In this document: positions 8,280 to 17,178 of the stretch, piece after piece
Position numbering within the stretch: position 1 is the first letter of the stretch
Layout: each line of letters opens with the position of its first letter
Source: Burkholderia guangdongensis
GTDB lineage: Bacteria > Pseudomonadota > Gammaproteobacteria > Burkholderiales > Burkholderiaceae
Assembly (NCBI RefSeq): GCF_013403875.1
Contig: NZ_JACBNX010000013.1
Span: 1 to 64,000 of the forward strand
Reading direction: 5' to 3'
DNA length: 64,000 nucleotides
The notes under the pieces: model-generated
The model's database searches: none
The model's input: only the letters and a program-made list of their open reading frames with translations
Told to the model about the DNA's origin: nothing
Translations under genes and position numbers: made by a program

Positions 8280-9341
8280 TCATTCGGGGCCCGGGTCGGC
8301 GTCGGGCGGCGTCGCGCGCTCGTTCGACGCGGCGTCGTAGTGGGCCAGATGGCTGCGGAAGTCGAGCGTCGTGCGGACGTCCGGAATCGCTTCCGGATCG
8401 GCGAGCCGCACGTCGCCCGGCGCGATGCCGAAACGCGAGCGGAACGCGCGCACGAATTGCGTGGTGCTCGAGAATCCGCACGCGCGCGCGACCTCCGCGA
8501 TCGGCCGCGCCTGCTCCGGATGGCGCGTGAGCGCCGCGTACGCGTGGTTCAGGCGCTTGTCGCGGATGATCTGCGCGACGCCGCCGTCGTCGGCGAGCGT
8601 CCGGTACAGATGCGCGCGCGAAATCCTGAAGCGGCGCACCAGCAGCTCGGGTGACAGTTCGGGTCGCGAGATGTTCGCGTCGATGAATTCGAGCACGCGC
8701 GCGCGCAGCGCGACGCCGAGCGCCGACGTCGCCTCGCGCGCGGCGGCGGCTTCTCCGGCGAGGCCGGCCGCCAGCAGCCGCACCGCGGCATCCTGCGCGG
8801 CGAACGATTCGCTGACGGACAATTGCCCGGACACGGTCATCAGGCTCTGCAGATAATCGACGACGAGGCGCGTCATCGGGCGATCGCCGCGGAGCACGAG
8901 GCCGTGCAGATTCCGGTTGCCGAGCGCCTTCTCGAGATGCATGCGCGGGACTGCGACCGTCAGCCGCGCGCCGGCGTCGGCTTCGCTTTCGTACGGCTGC
9001 GCGAGATCGACGACGCAGATGTCGCCCGGGCCCGCCGACACGCTGCGATCGCCGAAATTGCCGCGCAGCGTGCCGGCGACGATCATCTGCAGCAGATAGA
9101 AATCGAGGTCGCCCTGCACGATCACCCGGCGATTGCGCTGGTAGCGCTGCGCGTTGAACGTCGTCGCGCCGAGGACGAGCTCGCCGAGCGGGCGGGTCCG
9201 GATCGTGCCCTGCAGCGTTGCGTCCGCGTCGAGGGGGGCGAGCGTAGTGTCGCAGACCGGCCGCGTCACTTCTCGCCAGAAGTCATTGCGCTGTTCGGGT
9301 TCAACCGAGTCGGTGGAAATGAATAACTCCGTGTACTTCAT
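8280..9341 (-). CDS. AraC-family transcriptional regulator (AraC_binding_2 sensor domain)
   Basis: A 353-aa regulator. Residues about 15-190 form the AraC-type binding-like sensor domain (NDFWREVTRPVCDTTLAPL, GPGDICVVDLAQPYE). The C-terminal part carries the double HTH: LSPELLVRRFRISRAHLYRTL and RPIAEVARACGFSSTTQFVRAFRSRFG. The effector cannot be told. No obvious target is divergent, the next gene upstream being tRNA-Leu 650 bp away. The ATG at 9341 (MKYTELFISTD) is the family-like start. The frame is open far upstream, but that extension would run antisense through the tRNA and is not coding. Confidence 0.85.
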   Translation of the reverse strand: MKYTELFISTDSVEPEQRNDFWREVTRPVCDTTLAPLDADATLQGTIRTRPLGELVLGATTFNAQRYQRNRRVIVQGDLDFYLLQMIVAGTLRGNFGDRSVSAGPGDICVVDLAQPYESEADAGARLTVAVPRMHLEKALGNRNLHGLVLRGDRPMTRLVVDYLQSLMTVSGQLSVSESFAAQDAAVRLLAAGLAGEAAAAREATSALGVALRARVLEFIDANISRPELSPELLVRRFRISRAHLYRTLADDGGVAQIIRDKRLNHAYAALTRHPEQARPIAEVARACGFSSTTQFVRAFRSRFGIAPGDVRLADPEAIPDVRTTLDFRSHLAHYDAASNERATPPDADPGPE

Positions 9342-9994
9342 GAAGCACTCTTGGTCTTTGCGTCTTGTGTTTTTTTTGCGATGCAGCCGGCGCGGATCGG
9401 GAACTGCACCCGTCGAATGTCGATCCCCGCGATGTATATGAAGGGCCGGATTCACTATACATGACGCGAGTCGCGCAGACGTTCCGTGAGACAAACTGGA
9501 AAAAGAAATGAGACGGCAGCGCGCGATATTTATGAGGAATAGGCGAATGCCGCTCCGGTGCGCGTCGAAATTACCGGATGTTGCTCGGATGTAAGGGAGT
9601 TTCGACCGCGAGAAAATCGCTTTAACAACGCGTTGTGCCCCGCCGCGCGGGCGATCGCGGAGTTGCGCGACCGAGCGCCGCGATGGGTCGGAGAAAACGA
9701 TTGCGGAAATCGCAGAATCGTTTATTTGGATTGGAATCGATCGGTGTATTTTCGATTGACGATGATCGTGAAATATTCCTGGCGATTTATCCCGGATTAA
9801 GGATTGTAAAAGTTTTAATGCGCCGACGTATCCGGGGCGCGCCGGGTCATCGATTGGTGCGAGAGCGTGAATCCCGCGTGCGTGCGATGACGGCGCTCGC
9901 GCGGCGGGCAGGCCGTCGCGATGTCCGGCCCCGTGGAGCGGGGTGGTCGGATGGGAGACGGTCGGCGACAGTGGTAGAATTCGCGTCCGCCCTT
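9342..9994. other. gene-free AT-richer region upstream of tRNA-Leu
   Basis: About 650 bp with no recognisable gene and visibly lower GC than its surroundings. It should contain the araC-type promoter on the minus side. On the plus side an extended -10 (TGGTAGAAT, 9972-9980) sits 14 bp before tRNA-Leu. A 12-bp perfect palindrome ACAACGCGTTGT lies at 9625-9636. No start with family-like translation was found. Confidence 0.5.
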
Positions 9995-10349
9995 GCCGGG
10001 GTGATGAAATTGGTAGACATAGCGGACTTGAATGATTGAGTGCCCGGCCGGAAACGGCCGGTGCAGAACCCTTCAAATTCGGTGAAACCCCTGACGCCCG
10101 CGCGTCGAGGCAACGCCGAGCCAAGCCCCGCGATGCGGCACGCGAAAGGTGGCGCCATGCGGGGAAGGTGTAGAGACTAGACGGGGGGCGCCTAAGGCGC
10201 GTGGGCGGCGGGATCGCTCGCGGGCTACGGCGAAGGCATAGTCCAGCGCACGAACGGCGCCGCACGCGCGACGCCGGCTTCGAAAGAGGTAGTGTGACGA
10301 AAATCCGCCGCCTTACGGCTTGCCGGTTCGAGTCCGGTCCCCGGCACCA
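9995..10349 (+). tRNA. tRNA-Leu(UAA), interrupted by a group I intron
   Basis: Exon 1 is 9995-10029 and exon 2 is 10300-10349, giving an 85-nt class II tRNA with an encoded CCA. The acceptor pairs GCCGGGG (9995-10001) with CCCCGGC. The D-loop has GGTAGAC. The anticodon stem is GCGGA/TCCGC around the spliced loop CUUAAAA, giving anticodon UAA. The variable arm is GCC-UUAC-GGC and the T-arm is GCCGG-TTCGAGT-CCGGT. The intron splits the anticodon after U34, the same site as in cyanobacterial tRNA-Leu(UAA) genes. Without splicing the anticodon arm cannot form, so the ribozyme must work for this tRNA to mature. A probable terminator follows at 10388-10417. Confidence 0.92.
10030..10299 (+). ncRNA. 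group I self-splicing intron, IC3/Azoarcus type
   Basis: A 270-nt ribozyme without an internal reading frame. P1 pairs exon ACUU (10026-10029) with intron GAGU (10038-10041), leaving the required U-G wobble at the 5' splice site. P2 is CCGGCCG-GAAA-CGGCCGG (10044-10061) with a GNRA loop. Core strings recall the Azoarcus pre-tRNA-Ile ribozyme: CAAATTCGGTGAAACC (10074-10089), GGCAACGCCGAGCCAAGC (10109-10126), GTAGAGACTAGACGG (10170-10184) and GAAGGCATAGTCCAG (10232-10246). P7 forms between GACUA (10175-10179) and UAGUC (10239-10243). The last base is the expected terminal G (10299). The Azoarcus comparison is from memory of the family. Confidence 0.9.
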
Positions 10350-10387
10350 GGAATGCTTCCGGCACGTTCCGACGAAGCCATGAAACC

Positions 10388-10417
10388 CGCTGATGCGTCA
10401 GGCTCAGCGTTTTTTTT
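10388..10417 (+). terminator. probable Rho-independent terminator of tRNA-Leu
   Basis: CGCTGA pairs with TCAGCG across a 10-nt loop and is followed by eight T. It lies 38 bp after the CCA end. The stem is short, so confidence is moderate. Confidence 0.55.
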
Positions 10418-10475
10418 GCGCCGCCGCCGCTCTCCGGCGCACACGCGCCGGCAACGCCGCGCTTCGCCCTCGCGC

Positions 10476-10769
10476 TTACTCGACGACGACGTCCGTGTGA
10501 ATGACTTCCGGCGGCTGCTTGAAGAACGGACCGACGATCCGGCGCCATTCCTGGAAGTCTTCGGACTGCCGGAAGTGGACGAGGTGATCGTCGAGCGTGT
10601 CCCATTCGACTTCGAGGTGATAGCGGCCAGGATGCTCGATCACGCGATGCAGCTTCACGCCGCGGAACCCTTTCGCGCGGCTGAAGAGCGGAACCGCCCG
10701 CCGCACGCCCGCTTCGAAATCGGCCTCTTTGCCGGGGAGCACTTCGATCATTGCGAATTCATGAACCAT
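10476..10769 (-). CDS. antibiotic biosynthesis monooxygenase (ABM) domain protein
   Basis: A 97-aa single-domain protein, MVHEFAMIEVLPGKEADFEAG onward, with the ABM ferredoxin-like fold pattern: beta strand, helix (FEAGVRRAVPLFSRAKGF), paired strands (VKLHRVIEHPGRYHLEVEWD), then HLVHFRQSEDFQEWRRIVGPFF. Family members are small dimeric oxygenases or haem-degrading or detoxifying enzymes, and many are uncharacterised. A good ribosome-binding site (AGGAGAG) precedes the ATG. It lies alone between tRNA-Leu and the TetR gene. The family is clear; the activity is not. Confidence 0.85.
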   Translation of the reverse strand: MVHEFAMIEVLPGKEADFEAGVRRAVPLFSRAKGFRGVKLHRVIEHPGRYHLEVEWDTLDDHLVHFRQSEDFQEWRRIVGPFFKQPPEVIHTDVVVE

Positions 10770-10830
10770 GACGTCTCTCCTGAGAAAAAATGCGCGCCCA
10801 GCTTAGCGCATTTGCACGCATCCCATGCCG

Positions 10831-11466
10831 TCAGGCCCCCTCCACGCCACCGCACGCGTGAACGATGAGTTCGACCAGCGCCTGCATGCTGCCTTCCTTT
10901 TCCGCGGGGTCCACGCTGAACAGCTCCAGCACACCCGCCCCCCGCAGGCTGCTGAAGACCAGTACCGCAAAGCCCTGCGGATGCGGATGGCTTTGCTTCA
11001 GTTCGGGAAAGACATCCAGGAAGCGGGCGTAGAACGTCCGGTCCACGTCGCCGCGATGGGCGTCGATGCGCTCGAAGAGCGTGGGCGTGGACTTGCAGCC
11101 AAAGAACAGACTCCAGGCCGCCAGATAGTTGGGCGCGCCGAATATGTTGCCCCATGCCCGGCTGACGAACGCCTCGGCCCGCGCGCGCAGCGGCAAGGCC
11201 TTGTCCGGCCAGACGCTGCCCTGGTCGCTCAGCGGCTCCATGACTTCGTCGACGAGCCGCTCCATCAGCGCATCGCGGCTCTCGAAATAGTGCTGCAGCG
11301 CACCCATCGAGACGTTGGCGCCGCGGGCGATCGCCTGGAGCGTGGCGCTCTTGAATCCTTCCTCCCGCAGCAGGTGCAGCGCGGAGTCGATGATCTTGCG
11401 TTGCGTCGCTTCAACGCGTTCATTCTGGGGCGTGCGCACACGCCGCTGAGGGGCGGCCGTCGTCAT
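10831..11466 (-). CDS. TetR/AcrR-family regulator of the adjacent catabolic cluster
   Basis: A 211-aa regulator. The N-terminal HTH at about residues 20-65 reads RKIIDSALHLLREEGFKSATLQAIARGANVSMGALQHYFESRDAL with the usual ALQHYF ending. The C-terminal ligand domain has AWSLFFGCKSTPTLFERI. It is divergent from the FAD oxidase-to-HPPD gene set at 11751-18261 and shares a 284-bp promoter region with it. That region contains a perfect AT-rich palindrome (11647-11665). By position it is the likely local repressor; its inducer might be an aromatic amino acid or its keto acid, which is a guess from context. Confidence 0.88.
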   Translation of the reverse strand: MTTAAPQRRVRTPQNERVEATQRKIIDSALHLLREEGFKSATLQAIARGANVSMGALQHYFESRDALMERLVDEVMEPLSDQGSVWPDKALPLRARAEAFVSRAWGNIFGAPNYLAAWSLFFGCKSTPTLFERIDAHRGDVDRTFYARFLDVFPELKQSHPHPQGFAVLVFSSLRGAGVLELFSVDPAEKEGSMQALVELIVHACGGVEGA

Positions 11467-11646
11467 GGCTGAAACTCCAAAGAATCAATAATAGTAAATG
11501 CTTTTTGTTTGCATGAGGCACCCGCTCGGTGGGTCGGAGGCAGAGGCGGGCGCGCGCTGAAGGCCGCGAGGAGCGTGATTGCGCCGCGCGCGCCGGGGCC
11601 GCTACCGCTTTTTGATCAGGGCTGTCAACAGGTGTAAACATCAAAA

Positions 11647-11665
11647 CAATAATAAATTATTATTG
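11647..11665. promoter_or_regulatory. candidate TetR operator, perfect palindrome
   Basis: CAATAATA-AAT-TATTATTG, 8-bp arms around a 3-bp centre, lies in the divergent promoter region about 85 bp before the first catabolic gene. A half-site-like CAATAATAG lies at 11485-11493, close to the regulator's own start, which would allow autoregulation. Confidence 0.65.
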
Positions 11666-11750
11666 TGTAAATTGCGCAGCGATGCACCCACCCGTGTCAC
11701 CCACGCGCCACCCACGCATGCCCCTGATCCGGGGTGAGAGGAAACCCGAC

Positions 11751-13076
11751 ATGTCGCGCACCGTAGACCGCCTGCCCAATGATGACCGCACCAACGGCTG
11801 GAGCGCGTTGCTGGCGCCGCGCCAGCCGCGCGCGGCGCTGCAAGGCGACGTGGAAGCCGACTGGGTGATCGTCGGCGCGGGATACGCCGGGCTCGCCGCC
11901 GCGCGTCAATTGGCCGAGCGGCAGCCGGACGCGTCCATTGTGGTGGTCGAGGCGGGCGTGGTGGGGGAGAACGCGTCGGGCCGCAATTCCGGGTTTGCGA
12001 TCGATCTGCCGCACAGCTCGTCGCCGTCGGACGCCGCCGTGGAGCAGGGGCGCAGCGTGATCCGCGTCAACCGCTTCGCGGTCGATGCGCTGGATCGGCT
12101 GGTGGCCGAGCACGGCATCGCGTGCGACTGGCAAAAGCGCGGGCGCTATCACGCGGCCGTCACCGATGCGGTGGCCGCCGCGTCGCTCGTGACCTACGCG
12201 CACAACCTCGATGCGTGGGGCGAGCCCTATGAATACCTGGGGCGCGCCGCGCTGCGCGAGCGCCTGGGTACGGACTACTACACGGCCGCGGTGTACACGC
12301 CGGGCACGCATTTGCTGAACCCGGCCGCGCTGGTGCGCGGCCTGGCCGACAGCCTGCCGCCGCAGGTGCGCCTGTTCGAGCACTCGCCGGTCGTCGAGGC
12401 GGAATTCAACGGCGCATCGCCGTATGTGCGCACCGCGCAGGGCCGCGTCCGGGCGCGCAAGCTGATCCTGACCGTCAATGCATTCTCGCAATCGTTCGGC
12501 GTGTACCAGGAGCGTCAGGTGCCGGTGCTGCTGTTCGTGAGTCTCACGCATCCGCTCACCGACGCGCAATTCGCGAGCCTCGGCACGGAAAACGTCTGGG
12601 GCGTGACGCCTGCGCACGGCGTGGCCGGTTCCACGCTGCGGTTGACCCGGGATCGGCGGCTGATGATCCGCCAGGGCTTCGAATATTCGCCGAGCCTGCG
12701 CACCAACGAAGCGCGGCGCGCGAAAGCGAAGGCGATGAATCTGGATCTGCTGCGCCGGCGCTTTCCGCAGTTGGGCGAGATCGGGCTCGAGCATTTCTGG
12801 ATGGGCTGGCTCGCCGTGTCGCGGAACCACGCGCCCGCGTTCGGACGCATCGCCGACAACGCGTTCGCTGCGTCCTGCTGCAACGGGTCGGGCATCGTGC
12901 GCCACACCGCGGCCGGCATGCTGATCGCCGACCTGGCGCTGGGCCGCGACAACCCGCTGATCGACGACTTCCTGATCGAAGGCACGGCCAACACCATCCC
13001 GCCGCGCCCGGTGCGCGACATCGGCGTGGGGCTCACGCTGATGTGGGACATGTGGCGCGGCCGCGCCGAGCAATGA
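11751..13076 (+). CDS. FAD-dependent amine/D-amino-acid oxidoreductase (DAO family)
   Basis: A 441-aa flavoenzyme. The Rossmann FAD site is WVIVGAGYAGLAAARQLAE near residue 40, followed by VVVEAGVVGENASGRNSGF, typical of DadA- and PuuB-like oxidases. The C-terminal substrate/FAD lobe contains FWMGWLAVSRNHAPAFG and CCNGSGIVRHTAAGML. The enzyme should oxidise an amine or amino acid to the imine. RidA, an imine hydrolase, is encoded two genes downstream. I use the ATG at 11751 because GAGAGGA precedes it; an earlier ATG at 11682 lies close to the operator. It is the first gene of the island. Whether the substrate is a D-amino acid, an L-amino acid or a polyamine is unresolved. Confidence 0.85.
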   Translation: MSRTVDRLPNDDRTNGWSALLAPRQPRAALQGDVEADWVIVGAGYAGLAAARQLAERQPDASIVVVEAGVVGENASGRNSGFAIDLPHSSSPSDAAVEQGRSVIRVNRFAVDALDRLVAEHGIACDWQKRGRYHAAVTDAVAAASLVTYAHNLDAWGEPYEYLGRAALRERLGTDYYTAAVYTPGTHLLNPAALVRGLADSLPPQVRLFEHSPVVEAEFNGASPYVRTAQGRVRARKLILTVNAFSQSFGVYQERQVPVLLFVSLTHPLTDAQFASLGTENVWGVTPAHGVAGSTLRLTRDRRLMIRQGFEYSPSLRTNEARRAKAKAMNLDLLRRRFPQLGEIGLEHFWMGWLAVSRNHAPAFGRIADNAFAASCCNGSGIVRHTAAGMLIADLALGRDNPLIDDFLIEGTANTIPPRPVRDIGVGLTLMWDMWRGRAEQ

Positions 13077-13141
13077 TCCAGGCCCTGGCCCACGAGGCGG
13101 GCTGCCCCATCCATCCACTATCCATTGGAGGAGACATACCG

Positions 13142-14536
13142 ATGAAAACCACTTCCGGGCATCTCGAGCGCAAGCTCAAGAACCGCCACATCCAGCTGAT
13201 CGCCCTTGGCGGCACGATCGGCACGGGCCTGTTCCTGGGCTCGGCCGGGATCATCGAACTCGCCGGGCCGGGTGTGCTGCTCGGTTATGCGATCGGTGGC
13301 CTGATCATCTTCCTCATCATGCGTTTCCTCGGCGAGATGCTGGTCGAGGAGCCCACCGCCGGCTCGTTCAGCTACTTCGCGAATCGCTACCTGTCCCGGT
13401 TCGCGGGCTTTCTGTCGGGCTGGAATTGCGTGGCGCTGTACGTGCTCGTGGGCATGCTCGAACTGACGGCCTGCGGCAAGTTCGTCCAGTTCTGGTGGCC
13501 CGGGATTCCGACCTGGGCGACGGCGGCCGTGCTGTTCGTGCTGATCAATGCGGTGAACTTCATCGACGTGAAAGCGTACGGCGAATTCGAGTTCTGGTTC
13601 GCGCTGATCAAGATCGTGGCCGTGATCGCGATGATCATCACGGGCATCTATCTGCTGTCGACCACCCACAATCCGACGCAAACGGTCAGCAATCTGTGGG
13701 CGCACGGCGGTTTCCTGCCGCACGGCGTGTCGGGGCTGGTGATGGCGTTCGCGTTCATCATGTTCGCGTTCGGCGGGGTCGAGATGCTGGGCTTCGCGGC
13801 CGCCGAAACGGATCATCCGCGCACGGTGATTCCGAAGGCGATCAATCAGCTCGTGGTTCGCGTGCTGCTGTTCTACGTGGGCTCGATGGCGGTGCTGCTG
13901 TCGCTCACGCCGTGGAGCGATCTGGTCGCGCACCTGAAGGCCGGCGGCGGCACTTACAGCGGCAGCCCGTTCGTGCTCGTGTTCGCCGGCATCGGCGCGC
14001 ACATGGCCGCCAACGTGCTGAACTTCGTGATCCTGACGGCCACGCTGTCGGTCTACAACAGCATGGTCTACAGCAGCAGCCGTCTGCTGTACGGCATGGC
14101 GACCGAAGGCAACGCGCCGAAGTCGCTGATGGAAGTCAACAAGCGCGGCGTGCCGGTGCGGGCCATCGTCTACCCGGGCATCTTCACCGCGTTGTGCATC
14201 GTGCTGAACTATGTCGCGCCGGCCGGCGTGATCGAGCTGCTGATGTCGCTCATCGTCGCGGCGCTGGTGATCACCTGGGTCATCATCATCCTGACGCACC
14301 TGAAGTATCGCCAGGTGCAGGACGCGAAGGGCACCAGCCTGAGCTTCCGCGCGCCGTTCTCGCCGCTGTCCAACTACCTGTGCCTGGCTGCGATGGTGCT
14401 GGTGGTGGTCGTGATGCTGCTGACGCCGGATATCCGCAGCTCGGCGCTGGCCATCCCGGTGTGGATCGTGGTGGTCTACGCGGCGTATCGGGCGGTTTTT
14501 CGGCAGCCGGCCCAGCGTGTCTCGGACGCACTTTGA
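13142..14536 (+). CDS. APC-family amino-acid permease (AnsP/CycA/AroP-like)
   Basis: A 464-aa inner-membrane permease with about twelve membrane segments. After a polar head (HLERKLKNRHIQLIALGG) comes the hallmark GGTIGTGLFLGSAG, then EMLVEEPTAGSFSYFANRY in segment 3, both diagnostic of the amino-acid:H+ symporter branch that includes AroP, PheP, CycA and GabP. A strong ribosome-binding site GGAGGAG (13127-13133) sets the start at 13142. It follows the oxidase by 65 bp and should bring in that enzyme's substrate. The exact amino acid is not readable from sequence. Confidence 0.88.
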   Translation: MKTTSGHLERKLKNRHIQLIALGGTIGTGLFLGSAGIIELAGPGVLLGYAIGGLIIFLIMRFLGEMLVEEPTAGSFSYFANRYLSRFAGFLSGWNCVALYVLVGMLELTACGKFVQFWWPGIPTWATAAVLFVLINAVNFIDVKAYGEFEFWFALIKIVAVIAMIITGIYLLSTTHNPTQTVSNLWAHGGFLPHGVSGLVMAFAFIMFAFGGVEMLGFAAAETDHPRTVIPKAINQLVVRVLLFYVGSMAVLLSLTPWSDLVAHLKAGGGTYSGSPFVLVFAGIGAHMAANVLNFVILTATLSVYNSMVYSSSRLLYGMATEGNAPKSLMEVNKRGVPVRAIVYPGIFTALCIVLNYVAPAGVIELLMSLIVAALVITWVIIILTHLKYRQVQDAKGTSLSFRAPFSPLSNYLCLAAMVLVVVVMLLTPDIRSSALAIPVWIVVVYAAYRAVFRQPAQRVSDAL

Positions 14537-14573
14537 CGTGAACCCATTTGCAGACTTCTTCGAGGCAACCCGG

Positions 14574-14957
14574 ATGACTTCCACCCCTACCTTCTATCCC
14601 GGGAACGGCGCGGTGCCGTTCTCTTCCGCGGTTCGCGCCGGCGGCTTCCTGATGCTGTCCGGCCAGATTCCGTTCGACGACGAGATGCGCCCGTTGACCG
14701 GCCCCATCGACGCGCAGACGCACGCGGTGATGAAAAGCATCGCGAACACGCTGCGGGCGCTCGGCAGCTCGCTGGACGACGTGGTCAAGGTCAACATCTG
14801 GCTGAGTGACCTCGCGCATTTCGCGGCGTTCAACGACGTGTATCGCAGCTACTTCAACGAAGGGCGCTACCCGGTGCGGAGTCTGGTGCAGGCGCAACTG
14901 GTCTTCGGCGTCGGCGTGGAGATCGAGGTTCAGGCGATCGACAGGGCGTCGGTCTGA
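14574..14957 (+). CDS. RidA-family enamine/imine deaminase
   Basis: A 127-aa protein with the Rid (YjgF/YER057c) fold: [25 protein letters not shown] at the N-terminus, then [28 protein letters not shown] and [20 protein letters not shown]. The arginine of the PVRS motif corresponds to the substrate carboxylate ligand of RidA proteins. Such enzymes hydrolyse the unstable 2-imino acids released by flavin oxidases, so placement after the DAO-type gene is functionally coherent. The ATG at 14574 is preferred; an in-frame ATG at 14517 overlaps the permease gene. Confidence 0.88.
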   Translation: MTSTPTFYPGNGAVPFSSAVRAGGFLMLSGQIPFDDEMRPLTGPIDAQTHAVMKSIANTLRALGSSLDDVVKVNIWLSDLAHFAAFNDVYRSYFNEGRYPVRSLVQAQLVFGVGVEIEVQAIDRASV

Positions 14958-15109
14958 TCGGAGGAAAGCGTGGGCCAGACCATGAGCTTCGTCGAATCGC
15001 GGGTGACCGGCAACATCGTATTATTTCCGTGTTCGTCCGTGGCCGAGTCGGTCACCGGCATCCCGTTGCCGGTCGAAGGCGGCGGGACGGTTCGTTGAAG
15101 GAGTGCACC

Positions 15110-17137
15110 ATGACGCGTTTGCTCAACGGTTCCGCCGCCCGGCTCTCAGAGGGTGACGGCAGCAAGGTCGTCCCCGCCGCCGATGCCGTGCGCCTGATCC
15201 GGCCGGGCGACACGGTCGCGACGGGCGGCTTCGTCGGGATCGGCTTCCCGGAGGCGGTGGCCGTCGCATTGGAGACCCTGTATCTCGATCCGCACGTGCC
15301 GGCCGAGGAGAAGCCCGGCGGACTCACGCTGCTGTATGCGGCCGGTCAGGGCGACGGCAAGCAACAAGGGCTGAATCACTTCGGTCACGCCGGCCTCGTC
15401 AGGCGCGCGATCGGCGGGCACTGGGGCCTGGTGCCCAAGCTGCAGAAACTCGCGATCGACAATCAGATCGAGGCGTACAACCTGCCGCAGGGTGTGATCG
15501 CGCACCTGTTCCGCGACATCGCCGCCGGCAAGCCGGGGCATCTGAGCCGGATTGGTCTCGGCACGTTCGTCGATCCTCGTCATGGTGGCGGCAAGCTCAA
15601 TGCGCGCACCACCGAGGATCTGGTGTCGCTGATGCACGTGCGTGGCGACGAGTATCTGTTCTACCCGACGCTGCCGATCGACGTGGCCATCGTGCGCGGT
15701 ACCACGGCCGATCCTGACGGCAACATCACGATGGAGCGCGAGGCGCTGACGCTGGAAATGCTGTCGATCGCGATGGCGGCGCGCAATAGCGGCGGGCTGG
15801 TGATCGTCCAGGTGGAGCGGCTGGCCGCGCGCGGCTCGCTCAATCCCAGGCAGGTCAAGATTCCCGGCATTCTCGTCGACTGCGTCGTGCTGGCGCCGGC
15901 TGAACTGCACCAGCAGACGTTCGCGACGCACTACAGCGCGGCCTATGCGGGTGAACTGCGCGTGCCCGACGACAGCGCGCAGCCGATGGCGCTGGACCTG
16001 CGCAAGGTGATCGCGCGCCGCGCCGCGATGGAGTTGCGCGCCGGCAGCGTCGTCAATCTGGGCATCGGGATGCCGGAGGGCGTGGCGGCGGTGGCGGCCG
16101 AGGAAAAGATGGCCGATCTGTTCACGCTGACGGCCGAGCCCGGCGTGATCGGCGGCATCCCGGCCGGCGGGCTGAATTTCGGCGCGGCCCTGAACCCGCA
16201 GGCCATCATCGATCAGCCTTACCAGTTCGACTTTTACGATGGCGGCGGGCTGGACGTGGCGGTGCTCGGCCTCGCGCAGGTCGACGCCGAAGGCAGCGTG
16301 AACGTGTCGAAGTTCGGGCCGCGGCTGGCGGGGGCGGGCGGGTTCATCAACATCAGCCAGAGCGCGAAGAAGGTCGTTTTCGCCGGCACTTTTCTGAGCG
16401 GCGCGTGCGAGATCGCCGTCACGGCCGATGGCTTGCGTATCGCGCGCGACGCGCGCACCTCGAAGTTCGTCGCCGAAGTGGAGCACCGGACCTTCTCGGG
16501 CCGTCACGCCGCCGCGCAGCGCAAGGAGGTGTTGTACGTCACCGAGCGATGCGTGTTCGAACTGCGCGACGACGGTCTGGTGCTGACCGAGATCGCGCCC
16601 GGTGTGGAGCTGGAGCGCGACGTGCTCGCGCACATGGCGTTCCGGCCGCGCATCGACGGCCCGCGGCTGATGGACGCGCGCATCTTCCGCGACGAGCCGA
16701 TGAACCTGCGCAAGCGCCTCGTCGGCTTGCCGTTCGACGCACGATTTGCGTACGACGCCGCGAAGAACGTGCTCTACCTGAACTTCGAGCACTTCGAGAT
16801 CAAGACGCCGCAGATCATCGACGCCATCCGCGCGAAGGTCGACGCGATTTGCGAGCCGATCGTATCGCGGGGCCAGCGTGTGCAGGTCGTCGTCAACTAC
16901 GAAGGCTTCGTGCTGGATCGCGATCTGGAAGATTGCTACGCCGAGATGGTGCGCGAGTGTGTCGAGCGCTACTACTCGGGCGTGACGCGGTTCACGGCGA
17001 GCGCGTTCATGCGGGCCAAGCTGGGTGAAGCGCTGTCGCGCCGCAAGCTCGCGCCGTACATATTCGAGAGCGAGGCGGAAGCGATCGCGAGTCTGGCTGC
17101 GATGCGGGCCGCGAGCACGCGCGGAAGCCAAAATTAA
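15110..17137 (+). CDS. acyl-CoA:acetate/3-ketoacid CoA-transferase, fused subunits with C-terminal extension
   Basis: 675 aa. The first about 285 residues are an alpha-type subunit ([42 protein letters not shown]). Residues about 300-520 are a beta-type subunit with [19 protein letters not shown], where the Glu is the candidate thioester-forming nucleophile. This is YdiF/Pct-like. Those enzymes are near 530 aa; here about 140 further residues ([18 protein letters not shown] to the end) form an additional domain I do not recognise. GAAGGAG precedes the ATG at 15110. In context it could activate acetoacetate, an end product of homogentisate breakdown, by transferring CoA from another acyl-CoA. 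Confidence 0.85.
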   Translation: MTRLLNGSAARLSEGDGSKVVPAADAVRLIRPGDTVATGGFVGIGFPEAVAVALETLYLDPHVPAEEKPGGLTLLYAAGQGDGKQQGLNHFGHAGLVRRAIGGHWGLVPKLQKLAIDNQIEAYNLPQGVIAHLFRDIAAGKPGHLSRIGLGTFVDPRHGGGKLNARTTEDLVSLMHVRGDEYLFYPTLPIDVAIVRGTTADPDGNITMEREALTLEMLSIAMAARNSGGLVIVQVERLAARGSLNPRQVKIPGILVDCVVLAPAELHQQTFATHYSAAYAGELRVPDDSAQPMALDLRKVIARRAAMELRAGSVVNLGIGMPEGVAAVAAEEKMADLFTLTAEPGVIGGIPAGGLNFGAALNPQAIIDQPYQFDFYDGGGLDVAVLGLAQVDAEGSVNVSKFGPRLAGAGGFINISQSAKKVVFAGTFLSGACEIAVTADGLRIARDARTSKFVAEVEHRTFSGRHAAAQRKEVLYVTERCVFELRDDGLVLTEIAPGVELERDVLAHMAFRPRIDGPRLMDARIFRDEPMNLRKRLVGLPFDARFAYDAAKNVLYLNFEHFEIKTPQIIDAIRAKVDAICEPIVSRGQRVQVVVNYEGFVLDRDLEDCYAEMVRECVERYYSGVTRFTASAFMRAKLGEALSRRKLAPYIFESEAEAIASLAAMRAASTRGSQN

Positions 17138-17178
17138 TTGTGCATCATTCTGAATACTGACTTTTAAGAGGACCCACC

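Noticed and set aside
9342-10265. N-terminal extension of the AraC regulator through 9342-10265
   Set aside because: It would run antisense through the tRNA-Leu exon and intron and lacks similarity; the ATG at 9341 gives the family start.
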